This document shows positions 1 through 11,975 of a stretch of 64,000 nucleotides of DNA, piece by piece. Position numbers and translations under genes: made by a program. The notes under the pieces were generated by a model. That model had not been told where the DNA came from, did not search any database, and saw only the letters and a program-made list of their open reading frames with translations. The DNA is from Fennellomyces sp. T-0311. Taxonomy: Eukaryota > Mucoromycota > Mucoromycetes > Mucorales > Lichtheimiaceae. The stretch covers positions 19,641-83,640 of the forward strand of contig JALLLT010000082.1 of assembly GCA_025266875.1 (NCBI GenBank), in the 5' to 3' direction. Position 1 is the stretch's first letter. Every line of letters starts with the position of its first letter.

Positions 1-211
1 CGGCTATAAATTATGGCGAAAAACTGCATCATCATTATAATAGAACTCTGTTTTTGTATATCCATTTTATCAACCCGCATCAGTATGGACTTCGGAACGG
101 TCCGACCGTCGTGCTACTGCTAACATCATCGTCTGCCGCATGTTGGGGTGTAGGAGGTGGTGGAGATTTCAACCGTATTGCCATATTGCTCTGTTTATTT
201 ATACCCGTTCG

Positions 212-828
212 TCAGTGCTTCATTCTTTTTTTTGTTCCTTGATTATTTACCTCAACTGATATATGTTTCGGTCTTGCCAAATCCAGGCCCTCCGCCGAGA
301 AGTCTTTCCAATTTTGCCAATTGATTGATATCGGGTTCGGCGGTGGAAACGAAGGAATAATAAACGACATGATCATGTAGACTAGCCCCATTGCAAGATT
401 TAAAGTCCCGGCCACAATGTTGACGACCGATGTGTCAAGTACCAAACATCCAAAACTAACAAACCGATTAGATCGCACCTTGCGGATCATCAAAAGCCCA
501 ATATTTACAAAATAAACACCATGCTGCGCCCACGATACGTGGCAAGAAAGTATGCATACTTTAATGACAGTTCGGTTGCTTTCACTTCGTTTACGACCAG
601 TAATGCAGCCATTATCCTAAAGTTTTTGCAATTTTAATATCCATGGTTACAATTATTAAAAGTTTGTCATGGTTACCCTCCGTATATGCAAATGACAATT
701 TCAGAAAACCCAGACTGTATTGATTTCATGATGCATGCCGCAATCACAAGTAAACAAAGTGAAATATTAACGCCGTTCAAGGTCAAGCTGAGGATGTTTT
801 CGACTTTGGTTCGAGATATGAAACGCAT
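212..828 (-). pseudogene. COPI-associated / Tvp15-like Golgi membrane protein, one-base frameshift
   Basis: Exon 1 runs 828-677 from an ATG and ends in phase 2 at a GTAACC donor. Exon 2 runs 616-212 after a TTTAG acceptor. The spliced protein (about 185 residues) has four hydrophobic segments. The second half contains GRSMVF, then a segment ending in GLLMIRKVRS, then GTLNLAMGLVYMIMSF followed by FPPPNP. This is the layout of the COPI_assoc/Tvp15 family (small four-TM late-Golgi proteins), assigned from memory of the family pattern. The reading frame breaks near 509-512: exon 2 is 405 nt, one short of what the phases require, and restoring one base in a run of four identical bases (T on the coding strand) would join the two halves. 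This is either an assembly indel or an early pseudogene. Both halves keep sensible codons, so the event is recent or artefactual. I am fairly sure of the two-exon gene, less sure of the family. Confidence 0.55.
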
Positions 829-1453
829 AGTATGAAAAAGAAAAAAGATGGAGGTTGTCCTTCCTTATTTTTCATGCAAGTTTTGAATGATCACTCCATT
901 GTTGTTGTATTACTGGATTTGGCAAGTTACGTAAATAATATATTTAAGTCAGATTCTTTTTGTAAAGCTCCCGATAAAATGATACTGCTTTTTGGCTTGC
1001 CAATATACTTAATGATGGGAAAGAAGAGAATGATTCAGCAAATGCTTTACGTAAGAGCGGAATTACTGTCACATATTCGGTAGTACTGTACAGAATGTGC
1101 CTGGTGACCTAAAAATACGGCTACCCCGCATATATTTTTGGCTCGAAATGAGGAATATAAAAAGTCAGTGCTTTTACTTTTAGCCAACCCTATATGGCTC
1201 TTTAAAAATCGGTTTACTTACAGGAAGCGTGATTGCAATTGATCTTCGCATACTTTTTAGGATAACTTTCAATCTAGTTAACTAGATATAAAAGGCCTCT
1301 GGATGTGTACTTGCTTTTATCTACGAATTGCGTCATACATCATATCAAGTAAATCTAATCCTTGGATGGATAAAAAAAGCCAGACGAGTATTCACTAGAA
1401 TCACTTTTGATGACTCAGCTAGCGATTGGGTTGATTTGATGTTGTTGTCCTCA
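829..1453. other. Intergenic, no gene seen
   Basis: A+T-rich DNA between the minus-strand Tvp15-like gene and the Q-rich relic. A TATA-like element (GATATAAAAGG) lies near 1285 on the plus strand and could have served the Q-rich exon downstream. The only open frame (832-1083, plus) has no recognisable content. Confidence 0.4.
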
Positions 1454-1650
1454 GCAACTAGCGCATCAGCAAGTATTACAGCAACAACAACAACAACAAC
1501 AACAACAGCTGTTTAGTGGTCAGGAGCAGATAGTGCAAACAGGAATGAACGCAGCTACTGGCGCTGGCTCTGATCTCCGGTCTATGCTCTATCCGGGAAC
1601 AACATTGATGCCACCACTCCAGTCGAACAGGGCCCAGCTTTGCCTATTTT
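1454..1650 (+). pseudogene. Orphan glutamine-rich coding exon or gene relic
   Basis: After a CTCAG acceptor-like site there is an open frame with PQQLAHQQVLQ, a run of nine glutamines encoded mostly by CAA, then LFSGQEQIVQTGMNAA, GSDLRSMLYPGTTLMPP and a stop at about 1650. The composition is that of a glutamine-rich region of a fungal transcriptional regulator, and codon use looks coding. No partner exon with a start codon or a downstream domain was found on either side. I read it as a relic or fragment of a larger Q-rich protein. The parent family is not identified. Confidence 0.35.
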
Positions 1651-1879
1651 GATTTTGAGTGACGATTCGTGGAATTTGTAAAACAACTTCACTTTATAAA
1701 TTGTTGAGAGTTCACTCATATCCCACTATAACCATACTACTGCGCTATTGTCGCTGGGACTGTTTGGCGTCGTTCGATTCCATAAAGGGATTTCGAAGAC
1801 TACATATTCAGCCGCTCAAGACAGTGCTGCCTTATATGTGCAAGCTGCCACTTGCAGTGCTTTTTCTGGATCGAGTGTT

Positions 1880-2327
1880 TCATACTCTTATTCGTTGTGG
1901 ACGAAAAGTCAGTGGAATCTCATGAGAGATTGCTTCGTCATGGTCTGTAGCAGTAGCAGATAAGTTTGCATGAATTTGGTGGTACCTGGTCAAAGTACGG
2001 ATCCAGGAAGTGTTCAGTGCCGTAGCAATAGTTGATTCGCGCGTGCAACTGCGAAATGCAGCACGATTCAAGCGACAGTAACGCTCATTGAGCTTGCATG
2101 ACCTAAGCGTATTGTTTCGAGAAAGTGTACTGATCTCTGAGAGTCGGCAACACGACATTGACTTTGGGATCGTAACGCAGCACAATCCGGTTGACCGCGG
2201 AACATTCATTTCTCGTACACAAAACAGTTTCTTGGGCAACGCATTGCCTGATTGCGTTTGCAATGGCAATCGCTTTTATTGATTCAAAGACATTCTTATG
2301 GGGGCACAAGGCACAGTTTATTGTCAT
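1880..2327 (-). other. Overlapping coding-like frames, unidentified
   Basis: Two minus-strand frames of 74 and 129 codons overlap here and could be parts of one disrupted or spliced gene. The first contains VLRYDPKVNVVLPTLRDQY, the second is Arg/Thr-rich. No domain was recognised and no splice model joins them cleanly. Confidence 0.15.
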
Positions 2328-2419
2328 TTTCTTATTTGGTATAAAAGAGGCGTTCTCAGAAAGTAGACTTGTTGCTCACAAAGAATCAAACACAAGGGGC
2401 ACTTCTACTATAGCTCATC

Positions 2420-2638
2420 ATGGAACGTGGGCAGTCAACTTCTTTCCGGCTCAAAGGTGTAGAGCTTTTAATCGATTCCGACTGGCGTAACCCCTCTGCT
2501 ACGACAGGCACCGGAATCACCCAAGTGCACAGCGTATCCCCAATGCTGACGGACTCACACATGAGTAGCCTCAAGTGCTTTTACAGCGATCATGACGAAT
2601 TATTGCCTACAAACCTGATCCAGAAAGAGTTGATTTGA
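2420..2638 (+). CDS. Small hypothetical protein (72 aa) with a good promoter context
   Basis: An ATG at 2420 opens a 72-codon frame (MERGQSTSFRLKGVELLIDS at the start) ending in TGA. About 80 bp upstream is a clean TATA-like box (GGTATAAAAGAGG at 2339-2351), followed by an unbroken leader without other ATGs, the spacing expected of a fungal core promoter. The protein has no signal peptide, membrane segment or known motif. It could be a short gene, the first exon of a longer one, or chance. The promoter arrangement is the main reason to list it. Confidence 0.3.
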   Translation: MERGQSTSFRLKGVELLIDSDWRNPSATTGTGITQVHSVSPMLTDSHMSSLKCFYSDHDELLPTNLIQKELI

Positions 2639-3259
2639 AGAAAAAGAGAGGTGCGACCTGCGAAATCGCCTTTTTATGCTCTTCGGCGGCGGCGTTCAAA
2701 CATGCCAAGTCGCGAGCCGGACGGTAAACAATTCCCACCCAATAAAACAATACAGAAAAAAGAAAACAACTCCCATCGCCCCCAATGACTACAAACAGTT
2801 TCCTATCCAATGCGCAATGTTTCCTTGGCAAAATGTAGTATCCAAGCATTCTGTGGACACTCGAAGAACTTCTACACGACGTCTTCCTGCTATGACCGCT
2901 TTTGGCAAGTTACCAAAAGCGGATGGCCAATGTCTGTAGTCGCTTGCATGAATACGAACAGACATATTTACTTTTCAAAGTTTGCATATGCCAGGCGGCC
3001 CAAGCGATTCTGACTTTTGCCATGTTTCGCGTTTGCATGTGGAAATCAGCAGATAAAAGAAAATACAAAAGTGGTGCCGTTTACTTCAGTCGCAGTTCGC
3101 TTTAGTGCTAGGCGAAACTGCAGAAACCTTTTGGTTGAATATTCAAGACCGTGCTGAATCAAGGCCAGCACGGTGTCCAAGAAAGAAAAAGGCAGGTACT
3201 TAATCATTGCACTCTGGATACGTAAAGACTTCGTATATCTAGAATCGGTTCACATTTTG

Positions 3260-3880
3260 TCAATCCACTCCGGTATCGCCACCGAAGTTATTGATGAAAA
3301 AATGTGCTGATTCTCGACCACGCCAAATCTCTGATCTATACCTCTGCCGACCTGCAGTCAGTATCCTTGTTGATGAGTCACAACTCCTTGCGTTTTTAAT
3401 ACTCCAATCGGTGTTATTGAGGAACGCATGGTCTTGATCAGGATAACGGAAGGTTTCGGCAGTCTTCCAGGCATTCTCCTCCAAATTGAACTCCAACGCA
3501 TCTGCTAACATGTGATTTTAGCTCCATGCTCCATGGATTCGAATATACTGAACCCAGTCCTTGTGACCTTTCCACGCAAATGACCCTGAACGGGTTTCTG
3601 GTAATACTGCGTACATCAAACAAATCGGCAGGTGAGGTACAGTAGCACGTGACAGCTGCCTCCAACAGTCTTGGTGTAAAGCTGGAGCATAAGGTAAGAT
3701 TAGGCTACATTCACCGTATTCAGCAGCTTGATGAAAAAGAAGGCTAACTTCAGGTAAAGATATCTTAGACATCAGAATGCGGGCTACAACAGTTGGCCAA
3801 CATGTGAAAAGCCAGAATCAGAAAACCACATTGATATTCCTTCATACCTATGCCTGTCTAGATTAGATTTAACGCTGATT
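3260..3880 (-). pseudogene. Possible degraded gene, unidentified
   Basis: On the minus strand a short frame starting near 3845 begins with a signal-like stretch (MKEYQCGFLILAFHMLANCC). Two further open frames follow in other phases (3772-3518 and 3511-3260), one containing ENAWKTAETFRYPDQDHAFL. The run of back-to-back open frames on one strand, in an area otherwise full of stops, suggests a spliced or decayed gene for a possibly secreted protein. I could not build a phase-consistent splice model and recognise no family. Confidence 0.2.
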
Positions 3881-6800
3881 CGTTATCATGTAAACACTCA
3901 GAAAAGAGGGTCAAAGACCATGGTTACAATATTATGTACTTTTATGAATCATATGGGAAGTATGAATGCAGAATAATCCAAAGGAAGTAGTTTTTGTGAT
4001 GTGTTAGTATGGTATAGTATACTATTTATTTTAATAATAAGTGAGTAAGTCTCTTTGGTGTCAAATCGTTTCTTGTATTGGAATGACACAATTGCTGATA
4101 GACAAAAATAGCTGGCCTCAAGGCTGTTTTTTTATTAAATCTAGGTAGAGTTTAGTAATTTACAAAAAGTTAGAATTTAATGGATCGCAGGATTCTTCAA
4201 AATCGGTCTTAAATTCGATGCCAATCTGCGGTATATCCTAAAACGAAAATGTCAAGTCGGTCCTTAATGAGATAGGACGGTAAAACTGATTTCTTATCAG
4301 AGAAAACTCTTGGTCGATTAGACTAACAAGGACTACAAGTATTTATGATGGGAAGAACGTTATGTAGAGAAAAACTTATGTTGGGGAAGAACTTGTGCTT
4401 TTTCGATCATTGTACCAATCAATTTACACCTTTAGATAAGAGAATATTATTTTCCAATTGATCTACTTACCCCTAGCAAAATATCATAGGTTAAAATGCT
4501 TGACCGTAGGATCTTTTCTTCCGCACAATAATTTTGTATAGTACGCTGGACCAATAGAATTCAGTGTTATCATTTTAGCAGGGAAAACCAGAAACGCAGT
4601 AACAAATGTATAGGATTAAATTATAAAGAAAACGGATTACCTCCAAAGATCTTGGGGTCGCTAGTTGGACCAGCAGCCTGGGTGAGCATTTTTGTTAGAA
4701 GTAAATAAGATGAATAGACGTGTTTAGGGGTTCATTCAGCGGTTGGATTTACATACTTGACCAGTATTGTATCTTGTAGAGAATGCAAAACCTCACCCAA
4801 TGGTTTTTAGAGCTAGCCAAAACAGCGGATGGATGAAAAGGCATCTTAGGAAATATGCATTAGCTATAATCACCGCTTATTGGATCATCCAGCACATCAA
4901 GCGACTTACTATACCATAAACAGTATTAAAAACAGGGATGTAAAATATCTAGAGAGTATTGCCAGACTACTTCCTGGGTAAAATTAATGAGGTTAACGCT
5001 GGAAAGTAAAATTGGCGATTATTACAAGTGGACTGCTGCAACTTACAGGTGAATTCAAATCAACAAACATAACTCAATAGTAAATATATATGCAAAAAGT
5101 CATGTAAAATTGGTTCGGGTGAAATATTGACTTCTCATGTTCGCCGTATGAGTTTGCATTGGAATTCAGCGGATATCTTTAAATACGCTTACGTAGTGAC
5201 TTTACCAGCTATTGTATATCCTAATATATGGGTACACTTTGTAGAGAAATTACAGGTGCGTCCAGTGATAATAACGACTTATGAAATTAGCGACAGAGAA
5301 AAAAGTTTACTCCAAAGAAGTACAATTTTTGTCCTTCAAACGAGATTCACCAGAAGCTTCTACGTACAATATAAGAGATCGCTTTGACGTTTTTAGTAAA
5401 CACACCATAATCCGTACGTTATGGAGTCGTCGAGTTTGTGCCTCTGGTATTATTTGGAACTGAATCACGGCAAAAAATTCATGTGTTCCTGCTAAACGAA
5501 AATAGGTCAAAAACATTTAAAATAGAACATGTCAGAGGTGAAAAGCTCACAAAATTAAATGTCAGAAAAAGAGGAACACATGAAATGAAAAGGTACGAAA
5601 TCGAGAAAAAGTTGAAAAAGTCGAAAAGCCAAGAAAGATCAGTGCCTTGGAGAATCATCTTGAAAGCCTTTTTTGTGGAATAGAAACTATTCTAGCTATT
5701 GGATTCTCTTGATGTACTAATATCGTTGTAGAGCATTTAACGGTGGATTCAATGATATTAGCAGTTAGTCAAATCAGCGATGGCTGGAATCTTTACGAGG
5801 ATACCTGCGATTTTCGCCTTCTGCTAAGATACAAAAATGTTAACCCAGACAAGGACTTGTTTTGCTATTTGTAGTGGTAGTCGCAGTCAGAAGCAATACC
5901 TGACGGTTTAGTTTGTGCTGCTAGCGTTGTTTCGGGCCGAGATACGGTATAAAAAAATAGGTCAGTTTTGGATGGAATTGGCCGGAAAGCAGGACATGAA
6001 AGCAGTAAATTTGAAAAGCAAAGAAAATGGAGAAGTTCAAAAGTGTAAACTCGTTTGAACTGGTTAGTAGTGTATGAAAAAGCTCATAGAATTGTCTTCA
6101 ATACGTATTTCAGAAAAAGAAACTCCATAGTACATAATTATTACCTAGTAAACATGGAAGCCAGCCAATTTATTTGATATTGGCAGCTAAATGTATATAT
6201 AGTTTCTGTGGTAGCCATTATTCCTACAATAATATCTTGCGATCCATATAAGTACTAGAATTTTGGATTGAATTTTCGAACTTTTCAATATGGTTGTGTC
6301 AAATTATGGTATTGCTTAACGAGAAAGGGCTCTCGACTGACGAGGTTAAAATATACATGTTGCTTTATTGTGAAAGCTCTCTACTTATGCTGATGATGAG
6401 CCAGGACGAAAAAGACGAATGCTTTATGCAATAGCTGCAAAGATTTCATGCCATCACCGAGTTTCATATGGTCTTGCCATATTGTAAAAGAGATTGAAGA
6501 TCTGAGACCAAGTTAATGGAATTGCCCTACTTGATCGGCAAAGCTATATCGAAGTTGCATCTAAGAGCAATTGGGACAGTAGATACCTGTACAGTTGTTG
6601 ATGTCGTAATAATAGTGGATATAATCGAGGCTAAAGGAAACCATGGAACCATGGATAACAGTGCGTCAAGGATACGACACAAATTGCAGAGCTTGCGGTT
6701 TTAATTTTTGTTGAACCTGATATATACACAGTTTTTTCCAAACAGGCATGCTATTTTTGAAACGGGTATGTCACTTTAAGAGTAAAGACCAGAGTTTTGA

Positions 6801-7363
6801 GCGAGACATGTTAAACTTTTTAATGTACTTACTTAACGTTTCGGTGGGAGTTGCAAAATTTAATGTACATCTGCGTAATATGAACTGTCTTATTCTATTA
6901 TACATTGATAGTGATTTTATTGCTGGTTAGATGTCATCTTCTGAAGTTTATCTTCTGTTGAAAATAAGGTAAATAAATGCGGAAGCAGCCCGATAGCACC
7001 ATCGGCCCGTGGGCCACTAAACTGCCTGATATGGCAGGGGATGAGGTGAAATATTAAAACGTTCAGGTAACTTTTTAGGCATAACGATCCACTTTATGGT
7101 CGCTAGGCAAGACACATAAGATCGGTTTTGAGGATAGTGTATCTTTTTGGCAGCAAGAAATATTGTGTGGCCCATACGGCGTTACCGCATTTAGATATGA
7201 TCAGTGTAAGTACAGATCCGACAACTCCTTTGTCATAACATTGTAATACGATAAAAACTGGGCTGTATGTATGTATTTTTACGATAAATATGAAACAAAA
7301 AGAATAAAAAAAAATCCCAAGTGATTATATATAAATAAGGCGACAAGGGGGATGTTGCTATGC

Positions 7364-7396
7364 ATTGTGTGTGTGTCTGTGTGTGCGTGTGTGTGC
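7364..7396. repeat. GT microsatellite
   Basis: Slightly interrupted (GT)n tract, about 33 bp, immediately 3' of the tetraspanin stop codon. Confidence 0.85.
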
Positions 7397-7472
7397 AAAA
7401 TAATACTCATGACAAAGAAATAAAAACAAAAAGGCTCTAAATAACACCTCTCACTTCTCGGATAACACCTTT

Positions 7473-8710
7473 TTACACATTTCTCTGTTGCAAACCGTCG
7501 CGATGAAGGTTAAGCGAACTACCAGTGGGAGTGCCAGCAACAATGCCTTGATAATCCAAGCGGTAAATCTTGGGAGGCAAGTTCTTGCCAAACTTGCGGT
7601 TAATATGGTTAGAGCAAAGAAGAGCGGAGATAAGGACAAAGAGATGAAGAGGGATCAAAGAAAAGGCAACGATCCAGGTAATTTTGAGTGCCTCGATGGT
7701 AAAGTTCTGATACTTGAACTTGCAGCCGGGAAGCAATGTACGAGGGAAGCATTTGTTGGAACGCTCATGGAAGTCAGTAAATGCTTTGTATCCACAGCAG
7801 TGAAGCTATTAAAAGAAGTTAAAAAAGGTGTGCTTGACCACTGATTGGGTAATAGTTACATTAGCTTGAATTCTCGCTCTTCCATCCGAAGTGAGCTCGT
7901 AATGCCATTGATATGATAATTTACCCTAATGAGTGGGCTTAGCCTTTGGTGCAATGTAACGTACGCTAACTTTTTACCTCTATGTTCCACTTGTTCTTGC
8001 GATAGGCAACGTAGCCGATAGCAGCAATCATACCAAAGCAGACCCACAAGAATAGATTGTAGAAGGTGAGGATTGCGCGGTTGTTCAACATGATACCGGT
8101 GTATCCTAGTAACGACGAGAACAAGCAAATGGTTCCTGTGGCAGTGATCACTAAAAACAGACGTCAGTCTAATTTTACACTTTTGCGCGAACTTTTTCCC
8201 TTACGATTAAGGATCATTCGTTCACCCACGATTACAACGTCCGCACGGAGATAGACTGACAGTAGGCATAGTGACAGTTAGTAAAAATAACAAGGATGAC
8301 AAGGGGAAAAGCTTACGTTTAAAGAAGGTCAAGAGTGCCAGAAGTAAGATACCGAGACCGTAGCAGAATAACTAATAAAGAAAATCCGTCAGTTCCCGAT
8401 CCCGGTCAAAGACTTCCTTTCCTGTTACCAAGGTATTGGAGAATAAAATCCACCATTTGCGGGCAGTCCAGATTTGACGCTTCTTTTGGTCCGGGTTGGG
8501 TTGAAAGCGCTTGACAACGTGTAAACTGCCTGACTCTACGGAGCTGCGAGAGCTTGCACCGAAAGAATGGCGAGATTCCGATTTCATCCATGGAAGGACA
8601 GGTTCTGGAAGATCTTCAACGGAATCCCAAGGTGAGTTGGGTTCCGAAGACAGCCTCTGGTGCGCATTGTTTTGAGGAATGGGCAGGTGGCCCATTTCGT
8701 GGCTGGTCAT
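7473..8710 (-). CDS. Tetraspanin (Tsp2-like), six exons
   Basis: Exons 8710-8429, 8371-8317, 8255-8205, 8150-7978, 7925-7860 and 7805-7473 join in phase to give 960 nt (319 aa). A soluble N-terminal tail of about 85 residues, rich in Ser and Pro, precedes four membrane segments. The first is split by intron 1 and contains LFCYGLGILLLALLTFFK. TM2 and TM3 are in ITATGTICLFSSLLGYTGIM and LTFYNLFLWVCFGMIAAIGY. The large extracellular loop carries the diagnostic CCG (LHCCGYKAF) followed by two further cysteines (KCFPRT, LPGCKF). TM4 is followed by a cytosolic tail with KFGKNLPPKIYRLDYQ. Fungal tetraspanins organise membrane microdomains; loss of some affects polarised growth and host penetration. 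The start is the only ATG in frame before TM1. The family call is firm; the Tsp2 subtype is from the long N-terminus and is less sure. Confidence 0.9.
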
Positions 8711-11700
8711 AGTATTATGTGTGTAGTATGTGGTGGGTATAAGGTTCCGTCGCAGCCGTTAATATTCTCTTTCAAATATAAGAAAGAAGTGAATTCACCC
8801 CTTGGTACTGGAAAAGAGCGTGGATAAAAGGGGAGCTATAAGAGCGCCAGGAGCAAAGGGGATCTGTTGAGAAGAGTAAGAAGAAGGGGATCTACAAACT
8901 CGACAAAACTTTGTGTACAAAATAGGACGATGGGAGCACAAGAGTACGCAAATAGCTATTTTTAGTATTTACGAGCCACACGGATTTGGTCAATTGTACG
9001 CAAAACCAGACGATCCCTTTTATATGCAGGAAAAGGAATAATAAAAGGGAGGCCCCAAAAAAAAACTTGTTACCAAGGCAGCAAAAAAGTATACGGGTTT
9101 AGTGCATTAGACATTTTGTCTGTGCATGTAAACGAAAAGTTTACTCTGAAAAAACCGCACTAAAATGAAAAAAGTAAATACATAAGCCATAGGCTAGCCA
9201 AATCCAGCATATTTAGGAACTTTCTATCTTTGTTTAACCAGCAAAGCTATAGTTTATTCGTGTGATTCTATCTAACGAATCAGTGGGCGATATAGATAAA
9301 CTTGGGCCTTCTGCGTGCCACGCTTTTTTTATAACCGCGGTGTGTCTCACTTTCCAATTAGTTATTAAAAAAAATTGGCGCCATATAAGGATCATTTTTT
9401 AAAAGCCCGTTATCATGGAAATCCACCAGTGCTTGTATCACGTTCACCAGACGCTACCAAAGATTCGCTGTGCATTTAGTCTAATCCTGATAACGTCATG
9501 CATAGACCAATGTAATGCATTCGTTAAGACATAGTAGATGGCGGGCATGCACGAACATAACCAAACAATTTCAAATGTGAGTGGAAATCGGAGTGCCATT
9601 TTGCGCTTACCGTACCTGTTTTCTATTTATGGCTTGAAATTGAAAAGCATTTGACATTCACGTAACGCTTCTTCTTTCCTTTCTTTAGAGATTTTTCCTA
9701 AATAAGTTTGAAACTTTAACTGTAAGACGGTTTTGCCACTACAAAACCTGCTTGATATCACTCCAGATATGCCAGTGAGCGTGTGAATGTGTGAATGTCA
9801 TACTATATCAATGGTAGAAAAAAAAGGCCAATATGCATTACTATTCATAGAAATGCTTGCTTTTTTACTGCAATGTTACATGGTACAAATGGTAAAAAAA
9901 AAAAAAAAAACTCATTAAACCGCTGACGTAGTACCCCGCATTTATCCATCCCAGAAAGATATATAAACGTATCAAGCTTTTCGATCTCGTATAAAAGCTA
10001 GCTGCCCATTTGTTAACGTGGTGCGCAGATTGAACAAGGTATCCATTACTGCTCAAAAGAAAAAAGTAAAAATACATATACCAAAACGGGACGTTACCCT
10101 TGTGAAACACAATCAAACTATGGTAAAAGTGAAAACGAAACGTGAAGTGATTATTTCGTCAAAGAAAGCAAAACATACAGCGAACGAAATTGTCCGTTAA
10201 TCGAAGAGTAGGATATTCAGGGAACAATACTACTACCGCGTTTCAGGAGGAAGAGGTATTACTCTTTCTTACAACCGATCGATTCAGCAATGAAGAGTTG
10301 CTGGATGAAGGGGCACCTAAATGCTTCTTGCTATAATTATCAGTACTTGAACAAGGGTGCATTTATCGTACATTATGATCCTAATGACATTTTGTACCGC
10401 TGCCTGCCCGATTAATAAATGCAATACGATTTTGCATGATATAACCTAAAGAATGAAGTCAAAATCATTTCCAGGGCAAAATGTACAAATATCAATAGGA
10501 TTATATTACAATTTTGTTTTCAGTACCTATGACCTATATAGATCTTAGAGTATTTGAGTTATTTCATAAATGCAAAGGTATATATACAGTGCCTCATAGA
10601 CTGCTCGCATCCTTCGTGAAATAAAGTTCAGAATTTAGCTTTCTTCGTAAGATAGGGTAAGCGAGAGTACCATCCAACGTCGTTGTCAATAATCCTATGG
10701 ATTATGTGCTAAGACATCACTTGACAGCCTCGGTGCTGTAAATCGAATTGAAACAATGTGATCCAAACTACGTAGTAGATAGATATACTGGCGGCAAATG
10801 AATGAAATATATTTTTCTAAAATTACCTTAATACTAAGAAACAGCTATTGACGATGGACCAGAATGTTGAACCAGCACCATTTTGTTGCTATTCGATAAT
10901 AGGCTAGGATTGCTCTTGGTATGAGATCAATCTTGTAATATAGCTGAGTGTGTATTGATGTCAACACTAATTATATCCAGTATGGTTTGTAAAGGCTGGA
11001 TCATCCCATTCATGTCATCGATCTTCAGCAAATTTGTAAGTGAAGTTGGCATCGCTCTTTGATATCCGATTCGATGTCATTGATGAATACATAAATGAGA
11101 GAGCTGGACAATACTATACGAATGGAAGTATTGTAAACATCAATCTAGCTAATGTTCTTAGCATGTATAATAGTCCCACAAATAATATGGAGCTGGCGAC
11201 AAAATATATTACTCGTGACGCACAAGCTCATCAGTGTTACAAAAATCGGACTGACCAGCACGAACTGAAACATTGCCAACCATTTTGCTTCCTTGACAGC
11301 ATCGATTTCTGAAATAATTCGCTCTCTGGCTAATAGCAGTTAATTGTAAAGCTAAAGAATGATGAGAGTATGTAAAAAGCAGTGGAGTGATTTAAACGGC
11401 AATACATCGCTAGTCTTGGCAAAAAAAAGTTTAAAATAGAAATAGATTTGAATGGGATCCAGTTAAAGTGCCGTTTTAGGAATGTCGAACTTCCTCCCAT
11501 TCTATCGACACGGGATTCAAGAACCAATGTGCTCCGCAAGACTAAATAAAAAGACTAACGGCCACGTCAAGAAATATACAAATCCAAATCTCTGTAAACC
11601 ATAATCAACGCCAGCCAGCAGGGATTGTAATGGTCGATACATTATCTGAATCACATGTTAACTTACTATTGTTAATGCACTTTATTTCTGCGTACTTGGC

Positions 11701-11975
11701 AGTTGTTAAAATCCAAAAGCCTTGTGATACGTATGGGTGCTACAAAATTCTGGTTGTATAATGCTTTTATGATGGAGGATGATATCATTGGATTGAAAGG
11801 TAGTAATTGTTGTATTGCTAAACCTTGGTGTGGGGAGAGATCAAGTTGTATTATGCGAATGTTTCTCTGTTGGTAACAGTGCTTATAAGTATAGTGTAAA
11901 ATGTATTTGAGGTGTCAGCTGTGATGAATTTTGAGAAATTCAGATTCGATCAACATCGCAGGCTGGGCAACTTAG
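8711..11975. other. Intergenic, 3.3 kb, no gene seen
   Basis: A+T-rich with homopolymer runs (16 A at about 9896). Open frames at 10018-10200 and 11040-11312 begin with GTG, not ATG, and show no domain. I see nothing that supports a gene, tRNA or transposon. Confidence 0.4.

Larger units (their letters stand above)
2639..7472. other. Gene-poor, A+T-rich region
   Basis: Nearly 5 kb in which I can defend no gene. From 3900 to 7360 the sequence is strongly A+T-rich with only short frames. A hairpin-prone G+C patch (CCCGATAGCACCATCGG and neighbours) lies at about 6990-7045 with no known RNA match. A GT-rich microsatellite is at 7364-7396, just downstream of the tetraspanin gene. Confidence 0.4.
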